This document shows, piece after piece, positions 1 through 11,758 of a stretch of 64,000 nucleotides of DNA (the first letter of the stretch is position 1; each line of letters opens with the position of its first letter). Below the pieces are notes generated by a model. That model saw nothing but the letters and a program-made list of their open reading frames with translations. It had not been told where the DNA came from and did no database searches. The stretch is from Parietaria judaica (taxonomy: Eukaryota > Streptophyta > Magnoliopsida > Rosales > Urticaceae), in the NCBI GenBank assembly GCA_954871525.1, contig OX940862.1:45625732-45689731 (forward strand). The letters run 5' to 3'. The translations under genes and the position numbers were made by a program.

Positions 1-1200
1 GTAAATGAAACCCTAGCTAATTCTAATGATGAGATTTGAAGAATCCATATTTGCGGCATAAGTACTTAATGTTTTGGTATTTTAGCAAATCCCTAAAATC
101 AATCTTATCCTTTAGATCGGAAATGATTTAATATCAACCGTATGATTAAGATGATTGATTTTTTACCTAACCCTAATTTGAAAATAGTAGCTTGGTGACC
201 AAGCTTAGGGTTTTCGAATTTGACCTAATTAATTGTATCCGTTGGATCGGTTTAAGATTTAATCTTTACCGTCGGATTGGAAATTAATTAATATATAATA
301 ATTAATAATTTTCAAAATTATTAATATTATTATATATATAATATATATTTCGAAATTATATTTAAATAAGTAGATAAGATTGGTTTTTTATTTTACCAAG
401 TCTTTCTTATTTAATTAAATCCCTAATTAATTACATCCATTGGATTTAGATGAGATTGAATCTAAACATTTGGATTAGGATAATTAATTATATTTAATAA
501 TTATTTTTGAAATTAAATATATATATATATATTCGAATTATATTTAAATAAGAGGATAAGATTGGTTTTTGATTTTACCAAGTCTTTCTTATTTAATTAA
601 ATCCCTTATTAATTATATCCATGGGATTTAGATGAGATTGAATCTAAACCTTTGGATTAAGATAATTAATTATATTTAATCTATATAAATTCGAAATTTG
701 GGAGTGAATTTCTCAAATTCGGTTACGGGCTATGGCTATAAATAGGGCGCTCATTCTACACATTTTTCACACCTTTCCCCAGAGCAAAAACTCGAGCTCT
801 CCTATCTCTTTAGGGTCTGCGAGTTTTCTTCTTCTGATCTCTCTTCTGGTTCGGCTTAGGAGATATTTTTCTCTGGTAGCTTAAAAAGAACCGTCAGTTA
901 AATTTTGGAACGGAGTCCTGCCGGCGAAGCCCACGCTTCGGTACGAGGAATCTAGGAGAATATCCCAGAAGATCATGGGAGTTTCCCTCAGCATCGGCGG
1001 AGCCCTGCCAAGGTCAGAACGCGCAGCCGGAAGTCGTCAATGAGGTACGGCCTTATGCATTGGGTCAGTAAATGCAAAATTTCGTTTATTGTATTTATTT
1101 ATTTTCCATAGACATTAGATTTAATAATGCTGTTATGAAATTAATTGTGATAATTAAATTGCCAATTATTTATCTGGTCACTTTATCCAAATTGCTCGAT
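1..1200 (+). mobile_element. LTR fragment of the long-LTR copia family, plus orientation
   Basis: The stretch matches, in the same orientation, the part of the solo LTR that starts near 50297. Shared landmarks are the paired 'aaccctag' blocks, the TATA box at 737-744 and the GC-richer block around 890-1060 that contains the 'gccggcgaagcccacgcttcgg' type sequence. The left part lies outside the window. The right end is lost near 1200, about 170 bp before the expected LTR terminus, where it meets a minus-oriented LTR end. It is a relic without coding capacity. Confidence 0.8.
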
Positions 1201-1577
1201 GTTAGTCAGGTCCAATCCAGTATGAAGACACTTCATACTTAATTCACTTCTAGTGAGTGTGGCACACACAAAATCCAGAATAGGATTATCACTTAGTCAC
1301 ATTAATGACCTTATACGATTAATGGGCTCCCACCCAGTTAATTATGTCACAGACATTTTAAGTTCATTTATTATGATTATTAATTCTTCCTCACATTGAC
1401 TCTGTTGTGATAATAATAACAAAATTGCATCCTTTATGAACTAAGGAACAAACATTTTATTTACTCTACCAAAAATTATAATAAGATTAACATAATAAGC
1501 ACCATCTTTTATTCAACGACTTGTCATAATCTTTTACAAATGGATAAAAACAACTTGTTTAAGGACACATGTCCAAC
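1201..1577 (-). repeat. Truncated 3' LTR of copia copy 1
   Basis: It matches the last ~375 bp of the intact LTR (compare 48361-48735), ending in 'gtccaaca' at 1577. Only this end remains; the rest is replaced by the inverted LTR fragment to the left. Confidence 0.85.
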
Positions 1578-1588
1578 AATCTCCCACT
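1578..1588 (-). other. Polypurine tract of copia copy 1
   Basis: On the minus strand the bases next to the LTR read as a short purine run (AGTGGGAGAT). This is the expected second-strand priming site directly upstream of a 3' LTR. Confidence 0.7.
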
Positions 1589-1589
1589 T

Positions 1590-3400
1590 GTACTTAAAGA
1601 AGATGACCCATGTCTCTCAGACCCATATTCTCCAGATGCCTCCTGAATATTTTCTTTGGCAACGTCTCGGTGAATGGATAAGCCAGATAGTCTTCTGAAG
1701 CTATTTTCACAACACTTACGTCGCCACGCCGTATGATTTCTCTTATGAGATGGTATTTGCGTTCTATATGTTTTTCCTTGTTTTGGTCTCAAGGCTCTTT
1801 AGAATTTTCCACCGCGCCACTGTTGTCACAGTATAGCGTTTGGGGCCCATCTACATCTGGAAGCACTCCCAGCTCTATATAGAAATTCTTGAGCCAAACT
1901 GACTCTTTGGTTGCCTCACAGGATGGCACGTATTCAGCTTCCATTGTGGAATATGCGATACAAGATTGCTATACGCTTCTCCAGAATATCGCTCCACCAA
2001 CAAGGGTGAACACTACTCCCGACGTCGATTTTCTCGCATCTCTATCAGACATAAAGTCTGAGTTAGTGTATCCTAGTGGATTCAGTTATTATGCTTAAAA
2101 CACTAACATATAATCTCTCGTTCTTCGAATATACTTGAGGATATTCTTCACTGCAGTCCAGTGAGCCATTCCAGGGTTGGATTGGTATCTGCTTACAATT
2201 CTCACATCGTAACAGATGTCTGGCCTAATAAACTGCATAGCATACATCAGAATTCCCACTACTGAATCATAGGGTACCCGCCTCATCTCGTCTTGCTCTT
2301 CCGGAGAAGTGGGACATTGTTTCCTATTAAGGAATACTTCATGCCTTGTTGGTAAATTACCTCCCTTGGAGTTTGCCATCACAAAACGTTCAAGCACCTT
2401 ATCAATGTAGGCTCTTTGAGATAAATCTAGAAGCTTGTTGTTCCGATCTCTAAATATACGGATCCTAGAACATAACTGGCTTCTCCCATATCCTTCATTT
2501 GGAATTGCGTAGATAGCCAAGCTTTCACGTCCGATAGCCTCTTCACGTTGTTTCCAATAAGAAGAATGTCGTTGACGTATAGAACAAGGAATATCTCCAC
2601 GGTATCATCATTGAGTTTATAGATGCAAGCCTCAGTGATGTTCTGTATGAATCCATAGGTCTTGATGGTCTCATCAAACCTTAGATTCCAGGATTTTTGG
2701 AAGCTTGATTCAATCCATAAATTCATTTGAGTAATCGCAAACTTTCCCTTCTTGACCATTTTGCATGAACTCTTTTGGTTGGTCCATATAGACGTTCTCG
2801 TCAATGTACCCATTCTGGAAAGCGGTTTTGACGTCCATCCGCCAAATCTCGTAATTGAGACATCAAACCGTTCTGGAAAGCGGTTTTGCATGAGAATACG
2901 GATGGACTTTTACTTAGCGACTGGAGCGAAGGTCTCATCGAAATCAATACCTTCCCTCTGGGTAAAACTCTTAGCCACTAGTCTAGCCTTGAAGGTTTCA
3001 ACCTTCCCAGCCACTCCTCTCTTTTTCTTGTATATCCACTTATAACCAATGGTTTTGAAGCCAACCGGTAAGTCTACAAGTTCCCATACTTCGTTAGAAT
3101 CCATTGATTCTTTTTCTTGGTTCATAGCTTCCTGCCATTCTCCCTTGTCAGAGTCCTCCATGGCTTGCTTAAAGTTCATAGGATCTTCAACACTAGTGTT
3201 TGTCACAGCTAGGTGAAATTCTAACTGGGTGTGCTTGTAGCGTTTAATTGGTCTTTTGAACCTCTCACTACGTCTGAGTACTCCCATAGTTTCTTTTAGA
3301 AATTTCAATATGGATTGCTCGTAGTAATTGTTTCTTGAGAACCTCTTACTACATCTGAATATCCTTTGGTTCTGATCTTGGAACCGTGATTTCCGCACTC
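1590..3400 (-). pseudogene. Copia RT-RNase H, decayed
   Basis: Minus-strand fragments in shifting frames (2910-3398, 2427-2891, 2095-2520) match the open 517-residue RT-RNase H of copy 2. Visible pieces are the N-terminal 'NEVWELVDLP' block, the 'FDETFAPVAK' block and a degraded polymerase motif reading YVNDIL instead of YVDDIL, so one catalytic Asp is Asn. The block around the first catalytic Asp is scrambled near 2700-2890, where part of the sequence is missing or duplicated. The RNase H end near 1600-2090 is broken by stops. It cannot make a working polymerase. Confidence 0.85.
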
Positions 3401-3825
3401 TCTTTCAACAACAGATACTGCTGGTGAAAATGTGACTTTTGTCACATTATTCTATCATGAGAAATGCCAATCTCTAAATTCATTATCTATTAATCATGGT
3501 GATTAAAAATGAAATATGTTCTTGAACAAAAACATTAGAGCACTTTGGAGACTATAGGCTAAAAGTAATCATGTCACAGCTTTTATTTTTATCCGGATAT
3601 TGAAAAATAATTCCAATGAAAGAACATCTTTATTAATTCAGAATTATTCCATGTAATAAATATATCCAAAAATAAAATGAGGTCTTAACAATGCAAAAAT
3701 TAATGATAACAATAAAATTTAATCGAACGTAAACTTAAAGCATGCTTCCTTCTTCGAGACACTCGAATACTAGTTGCTGTTATACTCAAAGGGTTCCTTC
3801 TCAAAAGAGCTTCCTGAACCTGCAT

Positions 3826-3933
3826 CTGAAAAAAGAGAAAAGGAAATAAACAAACGTTAGTACTTTATTCTATGGATCTGAGATTAAATCTCTCGAGTAA
3901 AAATTAACTTCTTGGGTTTAGAAGATTCATTAC
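3826..3933 (-). other. Candidate intron 2 in copia copy 1 ORF1
   Basis: On the minus strand the donor reads GAG|GTAATGA and the acceptor is a pyrimidine-rich run ending TTTTTTCAG. Length is 108 bp and phase is 1. It lies where copy 2 has a 103-bp phase-1 candidate intron. Confidence 0.45.
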
Positions 3934-4047
3934 CTCTACAAGCCCTCAAATGTTCTGGAAAAAACATATGTTTGTTTTTTCTCGGTTTGCTGTTGCAAAT
4001 GTAGCATAATGCAACTTGTTTGTCTTTCTTCATCTTAGAAGTCACTT

Positions 4048-4136
4048 CTCAAACAACACATGCAATGTTTTAGAATTTTAATCTATGGATCTGAGATTAA
4101 ATCTCGCTAATAAAAATCTAATAGTAAAGGTTTTAC
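4048..4136 (-). other. Candidate intron 1 in copia copy 1 ORF1
   Basis: The donor is AAGG|GTAAAA and the acceptor is TTTGAG. Length is 89 bp, phase 1. It shares the 'agatttaatctcagatcca' core with intron 2, so exon plus intron appear to have been duplicated in tandem (unit about 212 bp). Confidence 0.4.
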
Positions 4137-4565
4137 CCTTCGCTGAGTTGAGATGAGCTCTACAGTGTAAATAACCGTATACTCTTCTCTTGTTTCCACA
4201 TTTGAAACACATTGCAGAATTCTCGACTTTCCTTTATTTTCTTCTAGGTTCTGCCTTTGATTCAATTTTACGCTAGTTATCTTTCGCAATTGCCTCCATG
4301 ACAAGATTCTTAACTTTATTCACCCTTTCAATAGTCTCCCAATTTCATCATGAGATGTTTTGAGCAATGAGTCTTTGTAGGCTTGACTTTTGAGTGGATA
4401 CTGATCAAGATAGTGAGCAAGTAAATTGTACTCACCGTCATACTTGAACTATTCAGTATCTTTTTCGATAATCGTTGGTGGCTTTTCTGACTTTTCCTCA
4501 AAAGGTGAATAAGAGCCAACGAATTCTTGTTCATCATCCAAGATGTTAATCGGATCAGACATTTT

Positions 4566-6398
4566 AACTGGTATTAAAAAGGAAACTTATTAAACTTTAT
4601 TATAGGTAGAATTTTTTAGAAAAATATTTTGGTTTGAAATAGTTACATGATGCAAACATGTTTTGGGAAAACGTTAATTAAATCCTTTAACTATTTCGTG
4701 ATAATTTAACCGACTATACACATCGTTACCGTCCTTAGTGGTATAATCACAATAGGGTGACTCGCGGTATCAATCGTGTAGTTTGGTTAAACTAAGTTTT
4801 AGTCATAAACTTAATTAATATTCAAAACAAGAACTACCAAAGTTCGCTATGATTATTAACTATCACCCTAAACGGTCGGGAAGCACCAACTTCCTTGCAA
4901 GCTTAACCCATTATTTTTGGTTCTCGGGATCCTCTTGGAAACGTCGTCCTTGGGGGAATGGTCACACTAGGGTGACTCGCAGTCCATTGCCAAGATTCCT
5001 CTGTCCCCATATTCTTTTGGAACGATGTCACAGTGTCAAACCTTCCAAAAGCACACCTTCCTTGGGTAATGGACACAGGGTGACTCGAGGCGGTGTGGTC
5101 AACAGACCTTGTGCGAGTAATAATGGAGACCTTTATTTTATTCTATACTTGCCGTCATCCTTATAAAATAAATTTTTTAATTTCTTAAGTTATTAAAACG
5201 TAATATATGAACTATCTATTAATGACTCATTAAAAGTTTATATCTTGGCTTCTATTAATTACTTAATGTAATATTTAAGTAAGCCTAAATTTTATGTTTA
5301 TAACTTTGTCGGTAGTGATAAATAAAATTGTACGCTCCCAGGTAGATGATAAGGGTCCTAAGTCACCGGAAGTAGATGGTGAACCGGCCCCATTTTTTAT
5401 TCCCTCTTCTTTAGATAAGATTGTACGTCAGAAATTTTTCCGACTAATAATAAACACTTTTACTTTTGTTGTTCATTATTTATATCTATTCTATACCGAC
5501 ATATTTATAATGACCTAAACGTAGACGCTACGTTTATAGGGTTATGAAAATAGGTTATAACAAATTATACCTATGATGAATATTTATAATTTTATGTTAA
5601 TGATACTTATTCTCTAAGTATTATAATTAATCATATTAATGCCCTTTTAATAATTATTTATAAAATATTAAAATAAGACAATGATATTATTTTTGAATAA
5701 TTATCATCCATATTTTAATTTATTAAATAAGACAATGGTATTTAATTATTAAATAACATCCATATTTAATTTTATTTATTATTAAAATTAGACAATGTTA
5801 TTTATCTAACATCCATATTTTAATTTAAATTATATAAGCATAATTAATTTTATCATAAATTTTTAATTTCATTGATAATAATAATTAATAATCCGATTTA
5901 AAAACCTACGCGTGGGCCATCCGGTTTAAAACTCGGGCCCACGTGCATTCGGATAAGAGCACGAGCCCAACCCTTGTGAATTGGGCTGGGCCGAGCTTTT
6001 GGGCAAGGCCATAGGGCTCGGTTCGCTACCACGCAAGCGTGCCCAGCTCACGCGAGCGATAAGGTTCGGCCAGGCCCAGCGCGCGGCCCACGGGCTGTTG
6101 CCAGCAGCCCCTACACGCTCCTTGCGGGTTGGGCGCGAGGCCCACTGGCTGGGAAACCTGCTTGGCCTCCCAAAGGGTTCGCTGCGAGCGAACCTTAGCC
6201 GACTGGTTTGGCTGTTTTGACAGCCCGACCCATTTCCTGATCCGAATTTCTTGGGTCGTGTATCATTTATAATTTTAAATTAATATTTAAAATATCTTGA
6301 AATTGAAAATTTCAATTTTAAATAATTAATTTATTCATCAAATAATTTGTTCTTTAAACTGTTAATTAAATTACGTAATTAGTTATCCTTGAACCGTG
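4566..6398 (-). other. Leader of copia copy 1
   Basis: Non-coding leader between the primer-binding site and ORF1. It parallels 44115-45958 of copy 2 and includes three degenerate copies of a motif ending 'ggtgactcg' (near 4746, 4962 and 5077), a long AT-rich part, and a GC-rich block (about 5905-6235). The block begins with an inverted repeat cgtgggcc...gggcccacg at 5911-5943. Confidence 0.7.
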
Positions 6399-6410
6399 GC
6401 TCTGATACCA
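6399..6410 (-). other. Primer-binding site of copia copy 1
   Basis: The minus strand reads TGGTATCAGAGC, complementary to the 3' end of plant initiator tRNA-Met, two bases from the LTR start. This is the usual copia primer site. Confidence 0.9.
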
Positions 6411-6412
6411 AT

Positions 6413-7158
6413 TGTTGGGAATCACGTCTTGGATCCCGTGTAAATTATCATGAAACGTTCCTCCGAATAATCCCGGTAACATTTAAAAAAATATTTTACA
6501 GCGGAAAACTTATTATCCGTACAATGGTCCCGATATCGGATAATAACCATATCACAAGATCTGATAAATATTATGTAATTTAATATTCATAAATTATTAT
6601 TAATAATCTACTCTATAGGAAATAACTAGCAAGCAGTAAATGGTCGCATTTATTAACCCCATGCATAAGGTTGTACCTCATTTTGACGACTTCCGCCCGC
6701 GCGTTCTGAATTTGGCAGGGCTCCGCCAGTGCTGAGGAAAACACCCGTGATCTTCCGGAATATTCTCCTAAACTCCTCATACCGAAGCGTGGGCTTCACT
6801 GGCAGGACTCCGTCGCAAAATTTAACTGATGGTTCTTTTTAAGCTTCCGGAGACTTTGTCTCTTAAGCTGAACTAGAGAGAGATGTCAAAGGAAAAATTC
6901 GCAGACCTTTAAGGAGAGGGAGCGTTCAAATTTTTCTTTCCGAAGAGGTGTGTAAAATGTGTTGAATGATCTCCCTATTTATAGGCTCAGACTGTAGCTG
7001 AATTTGAGATTTTTCCTCCCTAATTTTGATTCTATTAATCAAATGTAATTAATTATCTTAATTCAATGGTCCAGATATAATTAATCAGGGATTTAATTAA
7101 ATAAGTAATATCTGATAAGATCAAAATATTTAATCTTATCTTGTTGTCATAATTTATT

Positions 7159-7206
<48 letters not shown>

Positions 7207-9281
7207 AAATTCCAATTCTAATTATCTAGATCCAACGGTTGAGAAAAATCTTAAACCGGTCTAATGGATCAAATTAATTTTGGATAAAATCAAATGCCCT
7301 AGGGTTTCATCAAAACCCTAATTCAAATTCTTCATTATCCTTAATTCATAAATTATATATAATATGTATAATTAATTAATTTCTAATCCGACAGTAAAGA
7401 TTAAATCTCAAAACCAATCCAACGGATATAATTAATTAACCAAATTCGAAATACATAAGCTTCGTCACCAAGCTATTAAATTTGAATTACATTTAGGGTT
7501 AAAATAAATTATATTAATCCAACGGTTGATATTAAATCTTAACCGATCCAATTGATTAAGTTGATTTTAGGGTTTTGCTCAAATACCAAAACATTTGGTA
7601 CTTATGCCGCAAATATGGAAAGTCCAAATCATATCATTCGAATTCACTAGGGTTTCAAATCCATGTGGCCTAATTCCAATTTACACATATTAAACATATA
7701 TAAATAAATATTTTTATTTATTAATATAAATCGAATAATTATTAATATGATATTAATAATTAAATCCAATAAATTATGTTAATGTCCTCTGATCTCAATA
7801 TCACACATTCAAATATCATGGTGACATACCATCATTTAAATTCGCGACATGCGATTTAATTTCATAGTTTACTGAAACGATAATAAACTTAGAAATTCTC
7901 TAAATCACAAACCATACGTCGAAACGACTCGGTTCCAAAAGCAAAGTTTCTTAGAATTTAATTTCCAACGACTTTCATGTTAGTTTGGGTATCAATTAGG
8001 GCTGCGTGTCATGTTTGTGCTGGGTCTTAATCATTTTTTACTTATTTTATCTAGACCTAGACCCGCCCCATTTAATAATCGTGTTAGAAGACGAGACCCA
8101 GACCTGCCCCATTTAAATAACCTGTTTATCATGTCTACCTGTTTAACCCAATTAATTAATTAATTCATTTATTTATAAATAATAAATTAATTCAATTTAT
8201 CCTCATTTAACTTAATATATTTAACTATATTATCGAAGATTTTAAAATTTTACTAACAAATTTTTAAGTTCATCAATTGTAAGACGTAATTAATAAAATA
8301 AAAACATAAAACATAATTTTTATGTTCTTATATAATAAGTATTAAAACACTCAATAACATATATAAAATGTAGAAAATATAAGTTTTTGCTCTTTAATCG
8401 TGTTTAATTGGGTGTATCGTGTTATCGTGTTCGTGCCGTGTTTACCCGTTATTTAATCGTGTTAATCGTGTTCGACACGGTTGGACCTAGATTCATTTAT
8501 GGTTGACCCAGACCCGTTTAAATCGTGTTGTAAATATTTCGTGTTTCGTTTTAAGCCCCAAATTTCCACCCCTACATGTTAGCAGAAAATCCAAATTCTA
8601 CTTTTTTTATCATATAATTTTGTTTACCAAAATATGGTACTTTTGCCACGCTACTGATAAAACTATATGATGTCAAACTTGAATTCAGTTATATAAATCT
8701 TGCCAATTGATTAAAAACATATCAGGATGTTTGTATCACGTATGTATCATTCGTTACGAAGCTATCATGGAGGCTATGGACCCGTATCACTTAAGCTCCA
8801 ACGAACTGCTAAGGTGTTCGTCAAATCTCGGTGTAATTCCTCTATAAACCCGAGGCTGCACTCTTAGTGATACAATATATATTATTCCCTTAATTACAGC
8901 AGTGTTTCCATTGATACAGTCAAATTCGGGTTATTGATCTTTCACCTGATGATCCACACACGAGCAGGCGGTTTTTTATCGTTTCCCTCAATGCATTTTC
9001 ATCCTTGACTCAGTCAGTAATATTATGAGTAACCCACTTATGGTTTTGATTTATAAGTTGCGCACGGGTACCTCTCACTTCTCACCATCGACAACCAAGG
9101 GAATCATGACTCTGAAGAGAGCTGTGTGATGCCCATGTCTATGACCAAGCTACCCTTACTTCTGACCATCATGTTCCCAAAATAATAGTGTTGGGAATAG
9201 CGGTAATATATTGTGTTCTTTAACGGTTAAATCAAAGAATAATCAGGTCAATAACTCAGACTCAGGATTACTCAGGACACA
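6413..9281 (-). repeat. 5' LTR of copia copy 1, with internal deletion and a hAT-like insertion
   Basis: It starts 'tgttggga' at 6413, has a minus-strand TATA box at 6975-6983, and contains an (AT)n run near 7161-7203. A 591-bp element is inserted at 7984-8574. At about 9267 it jumps from 'ctcagga' to a degraded LTR end ('cacatgtctatca'), so roughly 440 bp near the outer end are missing. Confidence 0.8.
7976..8582. mobile_element. Non-autonomous hAT-like DNA transposon in the copia LTR
   Basis: An 8-bp duplication, catgttag, lies at 7976-7983 and 8575-8582. The enclosed 591 bp have imperfect terminal inverted repeats: the left end contains gggtatcaatt...gggct, and the right end reads taggggtggaaatttggggct on the other strand. 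The subterminal regions are full of 'cgtgtt/cgtgttcg' repeats. An 8-bp duplication plus such ends is typical of hAT elements. There is no transposase ORF. The related LTR at 39840-39910 lacks the insertion. Confidence 0.75.
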
Positions 9282-10642
9282 TGTCTATCAATATATATAT
9301 GAATCGTGTCAATTTTTCACTCTTTTATTCTATATATGTAGTAGTTACTTAGAAAGTTATTAGGTTGAATGAAAGTTAAACTTTGAGTTTCGTATTAGTT
9401 TAATTGTACATTTTACGTTTTGAGCCAAACGTTGTAGTTGAAATTGACTTTTTTTAGGTTTATGATGTAATATAGATGAATTAAGATGGTTTGTGTGATT
9501 TTTTTAATTTGTTTTTACAGATTTGGGTTATATGTATTTTAGGGCTTATGCAAATTGTTTCTAATTGCGATAAAAGTTCCTATTTTTTAAAAATGGTGAA
9601 TTTGAGATCTATTTTAATTTTTTTTATGTAATTTTGTTTTGTAACATTGTATATAATTAGGAAACAGTTAGTTTGACACAATTATTTTGTAATTTGACAT
9701 TTTTTTCCGAATTATGACCTTATTGTGGCAAAAGAACATATTTTTTTTTCTGGAAATTGGTTAACTTGAGCTAGTTTGTCAAATTTTTTGATGTAAAATC
9801 ATTTTATAACTCTGTATAGAGCTTATAAAAATGTGAGGTTGACATAATTTTTCTTGTAATTTGACGTTTTCCCGAATTGTAACTTTATTGCGGCAAAAGT
9901 ATATGTTTTTTGGAATTTAATTAAATTGAGCTATTTCTTTAATTTTTTTATGTAACTTCATTTCGTAACATTGTATATAATTTTTAAACTGTGGTTCTTA
10001 CATAATTTGTTTTGTAATTTGACGTTTTTCGATTATTGCAAAAAAAAAAAAAAAAAAGAAGTACATTTAGTATTTTATGTTATGAAAATATTTTTAGGTT
10101 TTCCACCTATAAATCCATCGGTTAATCCATCGATAAGCTCAATAACGGCAAAGGATAAATTTTACAAGTTTTCCATCAATAAATCCATCGGTAAATGATT
10201 AATTCGTCAATTACGGAAAACGATTTATCGGCAAAAACAATATTGAAATCATTGAAAATTATTTTGATGTCGTTATCTAAAAAACCATCCAAACGTAATG
10301 TACCACAGAAGACGCTTATACACATACTGATTGAGTTTTGTGGTCTCTACTTTTCTTGGAAATTAATTGTCTATCATGACTATTCAAAACCATTTTTGAC
10401 TTTTGAGTCCTTTTATTTTCCACGATAAGAAAACAACTCATAGAAACCAAATCATAGAATATAGTCGCAGTCGCACTACCCACATGTATGACTTAATTTT
10501 CGGCCCCTCTAAATAATTAGAATAAGTAGAAGCGATAAAAAGAAGTCCGTTTATAATTTTAATGAAAAAACTTATAATTTTTTATTTATTGTGAATCACA
10601 AATGAAAGACTTATTATCAAACTTTTAAATTTGTATTATTTT
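9282..10642. other. AT-rich intergenic DNA with a threefold ~160-bp repeat
   Basis: No convincing gene. About 9560-10050 holds three imperfect tandem copies of a 159-166 bp unit marked by 'gtaatttgac' at 9689, 9855 and 10014. An A-run lies at about 10040-10056. Short ORFs at 9971-10428 show no recognisable domain. Confidence 0.6.
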
Positions 10643-11195
10643 TGTTAATGCACTGAAAATAGATTGATAGTGAACCCGATCCACAGTTCGAGTCCCGGAC
10701 CAGAGCCGGTGGGCTGTTAAAGGTTGAGTCAACGAGGTTTGACTAAAGTCACAACTTAACTGAAGGCGAAGAGTTGTTTCGAGAGAGGCACGAGCTGTCT
10801 TGGTGGTCATTGGCTTTGGATCGTTGTCTCCGGTGAGTCTCTGAGCAAGGAAATCACCACAGAATGGGGTCTATGGCGAGCCCTAGGCTCGAGGTCACCG
10901 GGCTTCGCGGCGACGTCCTTGATGACAAGATGCCCAGGGCGCGCCAGAACGCGCAAAAGCGTGCTCGAAGGGCGTGTGAAGGCGCACTAGCCTTGGCGCG
11001 CGAAGCCTTCCGGGACCGCCGTTTTGCGTGCCGGTCGAGCCATTTTGACCTTTTTTATATTTTGGGCCTCTCGTTTGATAAAAATGACTTTTCGGGAGTC
11101 ATTTTGGCCGAAATTGGTTTATTTAATGACAAGAAAATTAGATAAATTAATTCCCTCCTATATAAAATAATCGTCGTAAAAAAGACCACATAACA
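10643..11195 (-). repeat. Diverged solo-LTR-like segment related to gypsy element A
   Basis: It begins 'tgttaatgcactg', then shares 'gatccacagttcg.gtcccg' and 'gagtcaacg.ggtt.gact' spaced as in the LTR of element A (12233 and 21614). It ends 'ccacataaca' like the LTR end at 12448. No target duplication is visible. The interior (10864-11050) is GC-rich, with a 93-codon frame that I regard as chance. Confidence 0.45.
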
Positions 11196-11727
11196 ACGTA
11201 TATAATACATATAGGAGTTATAATAATACATATAGGATTGACTACTAAAAATAAATTGTACAAGTAAAAACATTCATTATTTTCAATTCTCCTTTTATTC
11301 TATACTAGTGGACCGGCACCGTGCTTCGCGCAGTGATGATAAAATACTGTTTATAAACGAAATACCTATATCATTGAACTAACCAAATTGATTTTTAGTA
11401 TTATTTATTATTATTAATTATTATTAATTATGAGCAATATACACATATATATATTTATATAAAAATACATAAATAACCGAAACATTATCTTCTTAGTAAA
11501 TATTTATATAAATTCATAGAAGTTGAAATGTAGGATTAAAAGAGTCTGTATCTAAAGTTTTAACTATTAAATGAATAACACCTCAATTAATCATAATTCA
11601 TAACAATAGTTAAAAATGGAGAGAATAAATGTTAGAAAAAACAATCCTTTTAAATAATAAGTTGTCGAATAATTGACCATGAATTCATGTTGTTATCAGA
11701 ATAAGTGGCAAAGAAGGATCGGAATAG

Positions 11728-11758
<31 letters not shown>

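Larger units (their letters stand above)
3773..4562 (-). pseudogene. Unrecognised ORF1 in the gag position of copia copy 1, with two Cys/His modules and two intron-like segments
   Basis: It starts at a Met (4562) whose first residues (M-S-D-P-I) parallel the gag start of copy 2 (M-S-N-P-I), then diverges completely. An acidic stretch follows (DDEQEFVGSY), a stop near 4450, and a region with YNLLAHYLDQYPLK. Two modules of the form C-x2-C...R...H-L come next, the second with C-x2-C-x14-H-x3-C. Each module is followed by a segment with splice-like borders (4048-4136 and 3826-3933, minus strand), all borders in phase 1. A final short exon ends at a stop near 3773. The UBN2 gag domain is absent. 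I do not recognise the protein; the modules could be degenerate gag zinc knuckles or captured host sequence. Confidence 0.5.
1201..9281 (-). mobile_element. Ty1/copia element, copy 1, defective (minus strand)
   Basis: Order in element orientation: 5' LTR (6413-9281), primer-binding site (6399-6410), leader (4566-6398), an unusual ORF1 in the gag position (about 3773-4562), decayed RT-RNase H (about 1590-3400), polypurine tract (1578-1588) and a truncated 3' LTR (about 1201-1577). The layout follows the complete copy at 38278-48735 but the copy is older: RT is frameshifted, the 3' LTR is cut short, and a hAT-like element sits in the 5' LTR. No protease or integrase is recognisable. Confidence 0.85.

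Noticed and set aside
6395..6412. tRNA-like bases
   Set aside because: Only a primer-binding site complementary to 12 bases of initiator tRNA-Met; no cloverleaf around it.
10864..11145. 93-codon GC-rich frame
   Set aside because: Lies within the LTR-like segment 10643-11195; no domain and no splice or promoter support.
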